NCBI RefSeq assembly: GCF_900583165.1
Contig: NZ_UTKY01000094.1
Span: 59,608-123,607 of the forward strand
From: Pseudomonas viridiflava
GTDB taxonomy: Bacteria > Pseudomonadota > Gammaproteobacteria > Pseudomonadales > Pseudomonadaceae
DNA length: 64,000 nucleotides
Direction of reading: 5' to 3'
Position numbers and translations under genes: made by a program
Shown here: positions 57,849 to 64,000 of the stretch, in pieces
Layout: each line of letters opens with the position of its first letter
How positions within the stretch are numbered: the stretch's first letter is position 1
Notes under the pieces: model-generated
What the model saw: the letters and a program-made list of their open reading frames with translations, nothing else
Told to the model about the DNA's origin: nothing
Databases searched by the model: none

Positions 57849-58556
57849 GTGCAGCGATGCAATGCGGGGGGTGAGCAGGGGGCCTGGCGGCGCGCCGTAT
57901 GCGCCCTGGTCTTGCTGTTGCTGCTGGGCGCAGGCCAAGCGGCACAGGCGCAGTCGCCGCAACTGAGCCTTGACCTGCCGGCCCAAGAACTGGAACCCGC
58001 ACTGCAAGCCTACAGTCGCGCCACCGGCATGGCGGTGCTGGTAGACCGCGAGTTGACGCAAGGCCGACGCTCCATCGGGGTGCGCGGGCGCTTTACGGCG
58101 CAAGAGGCACTGTCGATGTTGCTGACAGGGAGTGGTTTGATGGCGCGCTTTGCACGCGTTGACGCATTCACCTTGCAGCTGCCGGACGTCAGCCAGCCAC
58201 CCGCGACCCGTGGTGCGGCGGCTCGCAGTGCGGCGCGGATCAATAACAGCTACGCCACGGCTTTGCAGCAGGCTATCGAGGCCAGCCTGTGCCGTACCCC
58301 CCTGACCCAGCCCGGTAGTTTTCGCGCGTTGGTGCAGGTATGGGTCAACCGTGAAGGGTTGATCGAACACAGCCGGCTGGTCAGCTCCACCGGCGATGAA
58401 CAACGCGATGAAGCACTGGTGCGCAGCCTGGGCACGACCCGGGTTGAACGCCCGGCCCCCAGCTCGCTGCGCCAGCCGGTGACTTTACTTTTGATGCCCG
58501 ACACAACAGGAATGCGCATGGAATGCATAGCAGGGAAGGGAGCCTCGGGCGGATGA
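57849..58556 (+). CDS. vreA: VreA-like periplasmic signalling protein (STN domain)
   Basis: A 235-residue protein starting at GTG 57849, the only start in frame after the TAG at 57834. A signal segment (AVCALVLLLLLGAGQAAQA) is followed by an STN secretin/TonB short domain (LSLDLPAQELEPALQAYSRATGMAVLVDRELTQGRRSIGVRGRFTAQEALSMLLTGSGL) and a TonB C-terminal-like region (FRALVQVWVNREGLIEHSRLVSSTGDEQRDEALVRSL). VreA of P. aeruginosa has the same unusual layout: a receptor signalling domain without a beta barrel. Its stop overlaps the sigma factor start as ATGA. It probably transmits a phosphate-starvation-linked signal to VreR. Confidence 0.88.
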   Translation: MQRCNAGGEQGAWRRAVCALVLLLLLGAGQAAQAQSPQLSLDLPAQELEPALQAYSRATGMAVLVDRELTQGRRSIGVRGRFTAQEALSMLLTGSGLMARFARVDAFTLQLPDVSQPPATRGAAARSAARINNSYATALQQAIEASLCRTPLTQPGSFRALVQVWVNREGLIEHSRLVSSTGDEQRDEALVRSLGTTRVERPAPSSLRQPVTLLLMPDTTGMRMECIAGKGASGG

Positions 58557-59098
58557 AAAATACCGGGCACAGTACGATGGTCAGCTTATTCCTGGCGTCT
58601 TACGAAGACTTCAAGGTGCGTTTGCGCAAGCGCCTGGGTTCGGAGGATTTGGCCAATGACGTCCTGCATGAAACCTACCTGCGGGTCGACCGCATGGACG
58701 TACCGCCGAACCTGCAGCAACCCAACGCCTATCTGTACCGCATGGCCCTGAATATCGCCGCCGACCGCCGTCAGGCCGATGCGCGCTTGCTCACCGGCAG
58801 TGAGGTTGAGGAGCTGCTGCAAACCGCCGACGAAGCCCAGGACCCCTCACGCGTGGTGGGCGGCCAGCGGGAGATCCAGTCCCCGGTCAAGGCGCTCTAT
58901 GAACTGCCGGCGCGGCGCCGCAAAATCCTGATTGCCGCCCGCCTGGAAGAAGCCCCCCACCTGGAGATTTCCCAGCGGTTCGGGATTTCCACGCGCATGG
59001 TCGAAAAGGAAATCAAGGCCGCCCTGGGCCACTGCGCCGAGCGTCTCGAAAGAAAAGTGATTCAGCGGTTCGGTCCCGGGGCCGGAAAACCGTCTTAG
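58553..59098 (+). CDS. vreI: VreI-like ECF sigma factor
   Basis: A 181-residue FecI-type sigma factor. Region 2 shows FLASYEDFKVRLRKRLGSEDLANDVLHETYLRVDRM and PNAYLYRMALNIAADRRQ; region 4 shows LPARRRKILIAARLEEAPHLEISQRFGISTRMVEKEIKAALGHC. The ATG at 58553 overlaps the vreA stop by ATGA and has AGGGAG upstream; 58523 is an alternative. In P. aeruginosa VreI drives the hxc secretion genes, which follow here too. Confidence 0.9.
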   Translation: MKNTGHSTMVSLFLASYEDFKVRLRKRLGSEDLANDVLHETYLRVDRMDVPPNLQQPNAYLYRMALNIAADRRQADARLLTGSEVEELLQTADEAQDPSRVVGGQREIQSPVKALYELPARRRKILIAARLEEAPHLEISQRFGISTRMVEKEIKAALGHCAERLERKVIQRFGPGAGKPS

Positions 59099-59135
59099 TG
59101 TCGAGTCCCTGATAAATCCGTGAGTATGTGCGCGC

Positions 59136-60062
59136 TTGAATATCTTTAGCTTCCCCACCGCCCGGCACGCCGCCGCCAGCCCTCTGCACGATGAAGCCCG
59201 CGACTGGCTGCTCTTGCTCACCTCGGGCCGCGCCACCGTCGCCGATGCCAAGGCCCTGCACGCCTGGCGCGCCCAGAGCGAGGAACACGCCCAGGCGTTC
59301 GAACAGGCCAAGGTGCTGTGGCAGCACCTGTCACCGGCCCTCGAACAGGTGTCGCAGCCGCGCAGTTATGGCCGCCGTGCCTTCCTGGGCGGCGCGATTG
59401 CCGCTTCAGCCGCTGCGGTCATGGTGAGCGTTGGCGTACCCGGCGGTTTCTCGGGGCTCACGGCTGACTATCGCACCGACGTCGGTGAACAGCGCCAAGT
59501 GCTGTTAAGCGAGGGCATCAGCCTGGAACTCAACACCCAGACCCGCATCAGTCGCGTAGGGCAGGGCATCGAACTGCTCGAAGGCGAAGTCGAAGTGCTG
59601 GCCCACGTCGCCCAACCGCTCAAGGTCCAGGCCGGCGAAGGCTGGGTGAGCGCGGCGCAGGCCCGGTTCAATGTGCGCAATACCGACCACAGCGTCTGTG
59701 TGACCTGCATCGAGGGCTGGCTCTCGGTTGACGTGGCCGGGCACAGCGTGCGCCTGGAGAGTGGACGGCAAGTGACCTACAGCGCCGCCGATGTAAGTGA
59801 AGTGGTGGCGGTGGATACCCAGGCCGTGGTGGCCTGGCGTGAGCAGATCCTGGTATTCAATAACGCGACGCTGGCGACGGTAGTGGATGAGATCAACCGC
59901 TATCGGCCGGGGATGCTGGTGCTGTTGAACAAGCAACTGGGCCAGCGCCGGGTGCAGGCGCGGTTCAGTTTGCAGCAGTTGGCGGGGGTGGCGTTGTTGA
60001 TTCGAGATGCTTATGGGGCCAAGTGCACGGAGCTGCCGGGCGGCGTGGTGTTGTTGAGTTGA
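59136..60062 (+). CDS. vreR: VreR-like FecR-family anti-sigma factor
   Basis: A 308-residue sigma regulator. The cytoplasmic N-terminal part (ARDWLLLLTSGRATVADAKALHAWRAQSEEHAQAFEQAKVLW) is followed by one membrane helix (AFLGGAIAASAAAVMVSVGV). The periplasmic FecR domain has YRTDVGEQRQVLLSEGISLELNTQTRISR and VQAGEGWVSAAQARFNVRN. A C-terminal region (NNATLATVVDEINRYRPGMLVLL) is expected to contact the STN domain. TTG at 59136 is the only start in the frame after an upstream stop. It follows vreI by 37 bases. Confidence 0.9.
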   Translation: MNIFSFPTARHAAASPLHDEARDWLLLLTSGRATVADAKALHAWRAQSEEHAQAFEQAKVLWQHLSPALEQVSQPRSYGRRAFLGGAIAASAAAVMVSVGVPGGFSGLTADYRTDVGEQRQVLLSEGISLELNTQTRISRVGQGIELLEGEVEVLAHVAQPLKVQAGEGWVSAAQARFNVRNTDHSVCVTCIEGWLSVDVAGHSVRLESGRQVTYSAADVSEVVAVDTQAVVAWREQILVFNNATLATVVDEINRYRPGMLVLLNKQLGQRRVQARFSLQQLAGVALLIRDAYGAKCTELPGGVVLLS

Positions 60063-60075
60063 GTCCGAGCGGTTT

Positions 60076-60672
60076 TTATTTCAAAGGCCCCACTACCTGC
60101 CGATACCTTTCCACCCCCTGTGGCGTCTGGCGCACCAAGCTGATCTCCAATCCCTGCGGGTCTTCTCGTCGATTGCCGCTCAGTTGGCGCCAACCTTTAT
60201 CCTGTTCCCACACCCGCACCTGCAAGTCACTCACTCCCGTCAGCACCTCTACGCCATCTTTCGCCGCCGGCAGCGGGAAGCGATCCCGTGCCGGTGCCAC
60301 GGCCCGGTACAGCGCATCGCCCTTAAGCCACCAGCGCACCCGTTGCAAACCATCTCCCGCAACCGGGGCGCTGCGGATCACGTCCAGGCGAAAGCCCTGG
60401 GTGTCAGAGCTGCGCACTGTCACCGCCGCCAGCCCTTCGACTTCCGGCGCGCCGGGTGCAATCAGTTCAACGCTGGCGCGCAGGCTGATATCGCGGTGCA
60501 TCTGGTTCAAGGCCCTTAGCAGGGCTTCGGTTTGCTCGGTGCTGGACTGTAGATGGTGGTCGGCGCGGGTCACGCTATCGAGGCCGCGCCAGGCGATGAC
60601 GCTGACCAGGGCCATCAGCATGATCGCGACCATGACTTCGATCAGGGTGAAGCCTTTTTGCGATGGATTCAT
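60076..60672 (-). CDS. hxcW: Type II secretion minor pseudopilin, GspJ-like (HxcW)
   Basis: A 198-residue pseudopilin with a short basic leader and prepilin cleavage site before Phe (QKG/FTLIEVMVAIMLMALVSVIAW). Its length and the SVTRADHHLQSSTEQTEALLRALNQMHRDI segment fit GspJ. Gene order and strands through to the window end match P. aeruginosa hxcW-U-P-V-T-X-Y exactly. The start overlaps the hxcU stop as ATGA. Confidence 0.88.
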   Translation of the reverse strand: MNPSQKGFTLIEVMVAIMLMALVSVIAWRGLDSVTRADHHLQSSTEQTEALLRALNQMHRDISLRASVELIAPGAPEVEGLAAVTVRSSDTQGFRLDVIRSAPVAGDGLQRVRWWLKGDALYRAVAPARDRFPLPAAKDGVEVLTGVSDLQVRVWEQDKGWRQLSGNRREDPQGLEISLVRQTPQGVERYRQVVGPLK

Positions 60673-61121
60673 GGTTGGCTCACCACGCGCATTAAGCCCG
60701 CTGCATCCCGTTGCAGGCTGAGGCGGTGTTGCCCGTCCGATAGCACCACGCGCACCGGTGGGTTGATCCATTCGGCATTGAGCACCAGGGTTTGCCGGGG
60801 TTCGATGTTGATTTGCATCGGTGTGCTTTCCCATAGGCGCGGGCGTAGTTGATCGTCGCCCTGGAACGCCTCCACACCCAACCCATCATCACTGCGACGG
60901 TTGAAGCGAAAGCCTTTGGCATCCGTACGCAAGCTGATCGGCCGGCCATCCGCACGGGCTTCGGCCTGGGCCACTTGCAGCAGTTGGCTGAGGCGTTCGG
61001 CGTCTTTGCGCAGCAGGTGCAGGGGGTCGGGTTTGATCGTGAGGCTGACGGCCGCGCTGGCGATGCCGATGATCACCAGCACCACCATCAGTTCGATCAG
61101 AGTGAAACCTTGCTGTTTCAT
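60669..61121 (-). CDS. hxcU: Type II secretion minor pseudopilin, GspH-like (HxcU)
   Basis: A 150-residue pseudopilin with cleavage site QQG/FTLIELMVVLVIIGIASAAVSL and a body (LRKDAERLSQLLQVAQAEARADGRPISL) typical of GspH. It is the first gene of the short hxcU-hxcW operon, divergent from hxcP with 93 bases between starts. It would join the tip of the pseudopilus. Confidence 0.88.
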   Translation of the reverse strand: MKQQGFTLIELMVVLVIIGIASAAVSLTIKPDPLHLLRKDAERLSQLLQVAQAEARADGRPISLRTDAKGFRFNRRSDDGLGVEAFQGDDQLRPRLWESTPMQINIEPRQTLVLNAEWINPPVRVVLSDGQHRLSLQRDAAGLMRVVSQP

Positions 61122-61214
61122 CGCTGGCTTCCTGGAGAACTGGGGAGTCTGTGAAATAAAAGCGTGCGAATTGGCCTGTACGCTGACGCCACGGACAAAC
61201 AGGAGGTTCTCCCC

Positions 61215-61646
61215 ATGGTATTCGCCCTTCGTGTAACACCGGCCCAAGGCGTGCAAGCGCTGGCCTTGCTGGCGGCATTGGCTGGCGCGGTGGTGTGGAC
61301 GCCGCTGTTGCTGACATCCGCCGAGTCCCACACGCCCCAAGCCACGCCCCAGGCATTGGCGGCGCGCAGCGATAACCCGGCGTTGCAGTGGTTTTCCAAT
61401 GTAGCGACGGCCCCGCAGATAAAAGTCACCGGCGTGCTTGCCGGGGCCCGTGGTGCAGTGGCGATCCTCAGCCTTAACGATGGCCCGCCGCGCAGCTTTT
61501 TAGTCGGTGAACGGCTTAGCCCAGGCGTGCGCCTGACGGCCATCGGAGGCGACGGCGTGGAGGTCGAGCATGGCGGCGAAAAGGTTCGCGTCAGTCTCGA
61601 TAAATTGCCGGACGGCCCCGCGCTGCCGTTGCTCACTCGGCCATGA
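61215..61646 (+). CDS. hxcP: Type II secretion clamp protein, GspC-like (HxcP)
   Basis: A 143-residue inner-membrane protein with one N-terminal helix (GVQALALLAALAGAVVWTPLLL) and a periplasmic homology region (NVATAPQIKVTGVLAGARGAVAILSLNDGPPRSFLVGERLSPGVRLTAIGGDGVEVEHGGEKVRVSL). It links the inner-membrane platform to the secretin. It is shorter than canonical GspC because the C-terminal PDZ domain is absent. AGGAGG precedes the ATG. Its 3' end overlaps the convergent hxcV gene by 14 bases. Confidence 0.88.
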   Translation: MVFALRVTPAQGVQALALLAALAGAVVWTPLLLTSAESHTPQATPQALAARSDNPALQWFSNVATAPQIKVTGVLAGARGAVAILSLNDGPPRSFLVGERLSPGVRLTAIGGDGVEVEHGGEKVRVSLDKLPDGPALPLLTRP

Positions 61647-61998
61647 CCTGGGTGTCCAGGCGCGCCAGGGGCGGGGCGTCGCGGCTGGCGTCCAGCACCG
61701 ATACCGTCACGTCAAACAGGCGGCCATGGGTGCTGATGGTCTGCTCGCACCGCAGTTTCAGGCGGCCTTGATCGCAGTCGAAGGTCTTCTTGCCGCTGCG
61801 CAAATGGCCTTCCAGGCGCAGTTCCGCCAGGCGACTTTGCGCCGCCAGCAACGCCATGGATTTATCCCGCAGCAGGCCGTTGCCCTGGGTCATCAGCCCG
61901 GCCACGCGCACGGCGGCGGCCATGGCCACGGCGATGATCGCCAGCGCCACCAGCACTTCAATCAGGGTAAAACCTTGCGCGTTGCGACGGCCGTACAT
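61633..61998 (-). CDS. hxcV: Type II secretion minor pseudopilin, GspI-like (HxcV)
   Basis: A 121-residue pseudopilin with cleavage site AQG/FTLIEVLVALAIIAVAMAAAVRV and LAAQSRLAELRLEG, which is typical of GspI. It is convergent with hxcP (14-base overlap) and divergent from hxcT with 148 bases between starts, as in the P. aeruginosa hxc locus. Confidence 0.88.
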   Translation of the reverse strand: MYGRRNAQGFTLIEVLVALAIIAVAMAAAVRVAGLMTQGNGLLRDKSMALLAAQSRLAELRLEGHLRSGKKTFDCDQGRLKLRCEQTISTHGRLFDVTVSVLDASRDAPPLARLDTQVMAE

Positions 61999-62146
61999 GG
62001 CGCTCTCAAAGCCGGGGAACAGGCCCGCAGACTAGCGCGGCCAGTTGACCGATTGGCGACCGAACCTCCCGAGGATTTTCAATACGACTGACATGTGTTC
62101 TTGCAACACTTCGGCTCCAATTGCACTCAAGCCAAGGAATGTCGAG

Positions 62147-62596
62147 ATGGATATCGCGCGCCTAACGTCCCCATTGCCAGGCCCTCGCGGGCAGCGTGGC
62201 TTCACCTTGATCGAGATCATGGTGGTGGTGGTGATCCTCGGGATTTTGGCCGCCATGGTAGTCCCCAAGGTGCTCGACCGGCCGGACCAGGCACGCGCCA
62301 CCGCAGCCAAGCAGGACATCGGCGGCTTGATGCAGGCGCTGAAACTCTATCGCCTCGACCATGGCACCTACCCCAACATGAACCAGGGCCTCAAGGTGCT
62401 GGTGGAACGCCCGGCAGATGCGAAAAACAGCAACTGGCGCGCCTACCTCGAACGCCTGCCCAATGACCCATGGGGCAACCCGTATCACTACTTGAATCCG
62501 GGGGCCAACGGCGAGGTGGATATATTTTCCCTCGGCGCCGATGGCCAGCCGGACGGCGACGGCGTCAATGCCGATATCGGCTCCTGGCAGTTGTAA
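62147..62596 (+). CDS. hxcT: Type II secretion major pseudopilin, GspG-like (HxcT)
   Basis: A 149-residue major pseudopilin. An 18-residue leader is cleaved before Phe (RG/FTLIEIMVVVVILGILAAMVVP), followed by the GspG signature KQDIGGLMQALKLYRLDHGTYP, GLKVLVERP and DPWGNPYHYLNPG. The acidic end (DIFSLGADGQPDGDGVNADIGSW) carries the calcium-binding residues. The ATG at 62147 has AAGGA upstream and is preferred over 62045, which would give an overlong leader. Confidence 0.92.
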   Translation: MDIARLTSPLPGPRGQRGFTLIEIMVVVVILGILAAMVVPKVLDRPDQARATAAKQDIGGLMQALKLYRLDHGTYPNMNQGLKVLVERPADAKNSNWRAYLERLPNDPWGNPYHYLNPGANGEVDIFSLGADGQPDGDGVNADIGSWQL

Positions 62597-62604
62597 GGCG
62601 CGCC

Positions 62605-63474
62605 ATGAAACGGCATTCGCCCACCGCGGCGAAGCAGCGTGGCATGGCGATTATCAGTGCATTGCTGATTGCCGCCGTGGTGGCGGTGCTGGCCGGCAGC
62701 ATGCTCACCCGCCAGAGCGTATTCACCCGCAGCCTCGAGGCCGAGCAACTGCGCCTCCAGGGCCAATGGCTGTTGTTAGGTGGCCTTGAGCGCAGTCGAC
62801 AGCTGCTTTGGGACGCACGGCAAAAAGACGTATTGACCCGTCTCGATCAGCCGTGGGCCCGTGCTCAAGGCGGGGCATTCGAGGGGCGCATCGTCGACGA
62901 GCAGGGCAAGTTCAACCTGCGCAACCTGGTCAATCGCGGCCAGCCGGATGCCGAGCAGTTGCAGAACTTTGAACGGCTGTGTCGCACCCTGGGCGTCGAC
63001 CCGGCGCTGAGTCGCCGGATCAGCCAGCGGGTCGTTGCCTCCTATGTGCCGCCCGCTAAATACCCGATGCTGCGCAGCCTTGAAGACCTCGGTGGCCTTG
63101 AAGGGCTCGACCCGTTGCTGCTCCAGCGCTTGCAGGCGTATATCAGCGTGTTGCCCGCGCCGACCTGGGTCAATGGCAACACCGCCAGCGCCGAAGTGCT
63201 CAGCGCGGTGGTGCCCCAGCTCAGCCTGTCCCAGGCCCACGGGTTGGTGGCTGAGCGTGACAGTGGGCAGTGGTTTATCAACCGTGGGGATTTCGTCAAC
63301 CGGCTGCACTTACCCCAAGTTGCGGTGGATACGGTGCAGGTCGGCATTACCAGCGAGTGGTTTCGCCTGCAGGGCCAGGCGCGGCGTGAGCAGCGGCGGG
63401 TAACGATGGATGCGTTGTTGCACCGGCCCGAAGAGCGTCAGCCCCAGGTGATCTGGTCGCGGGTGGGTGTATGA
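62605..63474 (+). CDS. hxcX: Type II secretion minor pseudopilin, GspK-like (HxcX)
   Basis: A 289-residue large pseudopilin with leader KQRG/MAIISALLIAAVVAVLAGSML, where Met replaces the usual Phe after the cleavage glycine. The expected Glu5 is not present, as is normal for GspK. The body (GGAFEGRIVDEQGKFNLRNLVN, SLEDLGGLEGL, INVNTAS-like WVNGNTASAEVLSA) fits GspK, which caps the pseudopilus. It starts 8 bases after hxcT and overlaps hxcY as ATGA. Confidence 0.9.
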   Translation: MKRHSPTAAKQRGMAIISALLIAAVVAVLAGSMLTRQSVFTRSLEAEQLRLQGQWLLLGGLERSRQLLWDARQKDVLTRLDQPWARAQGGAFEGRIVDEQGKFNLRNLVNRGQPDAEQLQNFERLCRTLGVDPALSRRISQRVVASYVPPAKYPMLRSLEDLGGLEGLDPLLLQRLQAYISVLPAPTWVNGNTASAEVLSAVVPQLSLSQAHGLVAERDSGQWFINRGDFVNRLHLPQVAVDTVQVGITSEWFRLQGQARREQRRVTMDALLHRPEERQPQVIWSRVGV

Positions 63475-64000
63475 AGCGTTTGCGTATTGGCTTGCCGCCG
63501 CTGGATCAATTGACGGCCCAAAGCCAGGTGCGCTTTGCCTGGCTTGACCGCGGCGTGGTGGTGCAAGAGGGCACCGACAGTCTGGCGCAGTTGAGCACGT
63601 CGCGCACGGCGCTGGAGTGTTACCTGCATCCGCGTGACAGCCTGCTCACCAGCTTGGAACTGCCACCGCTGGCGGCGGCGAAAACCGCTGCGGCAGTTGC
63701 CTGCGCCGCACAGGCATTGATCCTTGGCCCCGTCGAACAGATGCACGTTGCACACGGCCCCCGCGACAGCGATGGCCGCGTGCAGGTCGCTTGGGTGTCC
63801 AGGGCGGGGCTGGAGCGTCTGGGCCAACTGCAACTGAAACTGCGCGGCCTGTATCCGGCGCCTTACGCGTTGCCTGTCGGCGCGGCGGCGCTGGACGAAG
63901 GCTATCTGTTGACCCGTGACAGCCTGCAACAAGGCTCGGTGCATCCACTGGGGCAACAGGCGCTGGACTCGCCGTTAGTGGACGTCGCCCAACGTTGGAG
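63471..64000 (+). CDS. hxcY: Type II secretion protein GspL-like (HxcY), cut by window end
   Basis: Only the first 176 residues are visible. The sequence (RFAWLDRGVVVQEGTDSLAQL, CYLHPRDSLLTSLELPPLAAAKTAAAVACAAQALILGPVEQMHVAHGPRD) shows the cytoplasmic actin-like domain of GspL, including the family LELP and GP-E region. GspL anchors the GspE ATPase to the membrane platform. It starts within the hxcX stop as ATGA. The remaining hxc genes are expected to the right. Confidence 0.85.
   Translation, partial: MKRLRIGLPPLDQLTAQSQVRFAWLDRGVVVQEGTDSLAQLSTSRTALECYLHPRDSLLTSLELPPLAAAKTAAAVACAAQALILGPVEQMHVAHGPRDSDGRVQVAWVSRAGLERLGQLQLKLRGLYPAPYALPVGAAALDEGYLLTRDSLQQGSVHPLGQQALDSPLVDVAQRW

Overview
The window looks like chromosome of a Pseudomonas of the P. 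fluorescens group. The reasons are high GC, many dispersed REPIN repeats (GTGGGAG...CTCCCAC doublets), and close familiarity of several proteins: XenA, the PFE-type esterase, PQQ glucose dehydrogenase, and the Vre/Hxc block arranged as in P. aeruginosa PA0674-PA0683. No rRNA, tRNA, CRISPR or prophage was seen.

Layout. 1-3052: xylose genes (xylF end, xylA, xylR). 3087-4075: seven exact 136-bp tandem REPIN units. 4098-7825: oprB porin and gcd. 8005-13465: IclR-controlled hydroxyacid locus with two KdgR-like operator boxes. 13501-16480: chemoreceptor and bestrophin. 16570-18052: ArsR/xenA pair. 18327-21403: TonB receptor with Fur box and a decayed neighbour. 21565-31694: non-phosphorylative L-arabinose catabolism (GntR regulator, FAH-family AraD1, ketoglutarate semialdehyde dehydrogenase, lactonase, AraFGH transporter, mutarotase, SDR dehydrogenase), with three matching GntR operators. 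31926-34084: a two-gene DMT transporter plus ATP-grasp ligase module. 34143-35705: two glutathione transferases. 35849-45583: an inositol/rhizopine-type cluster with MocB/IolE/MocA-like genes under a sigma-54 promoter and a MocDEF-like oxygenase operon under a LacI regulator. 45763-57286: stress and detoxification genes (NemR-like regulator, DJ-1, NemA-type reductase, quinone oxidoreductase, MBL, DoxX, perhydrolase-like esterase, alcohol dehydrogenase), including a 515-bp MITE-like element that split a REPIN. 57383-64000: VreA/VreI/VreR surface signalling followed by the first part of the Hxc type II secretion locus, cut by the window end in the GspL-like gene.

How it fits together. Most of the first 45 kb is a sugar and polyol scavenging region. 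A-rich Crc/Hfq-type motifs (AACAATAA, AACAACAA) lie at the ribosome-binding site of nearly every sugar operon, so shared translational catabolite repression is likely. Local regulators (XylR, IclR, GntR, LacI, a sigma-54 activator) add substrate specificity. The strongest candidate for an under-described system is the split MocA/B/C-like plus MocD/E/F-like cluster, probably for oxidative O-demethylation of a methylated inositol or inosamine. The DMT/ATP-grasp pair is a second candidate, a possible minimal peptide-making and export module. All functional statements come from reading the sequence; no database search was run.
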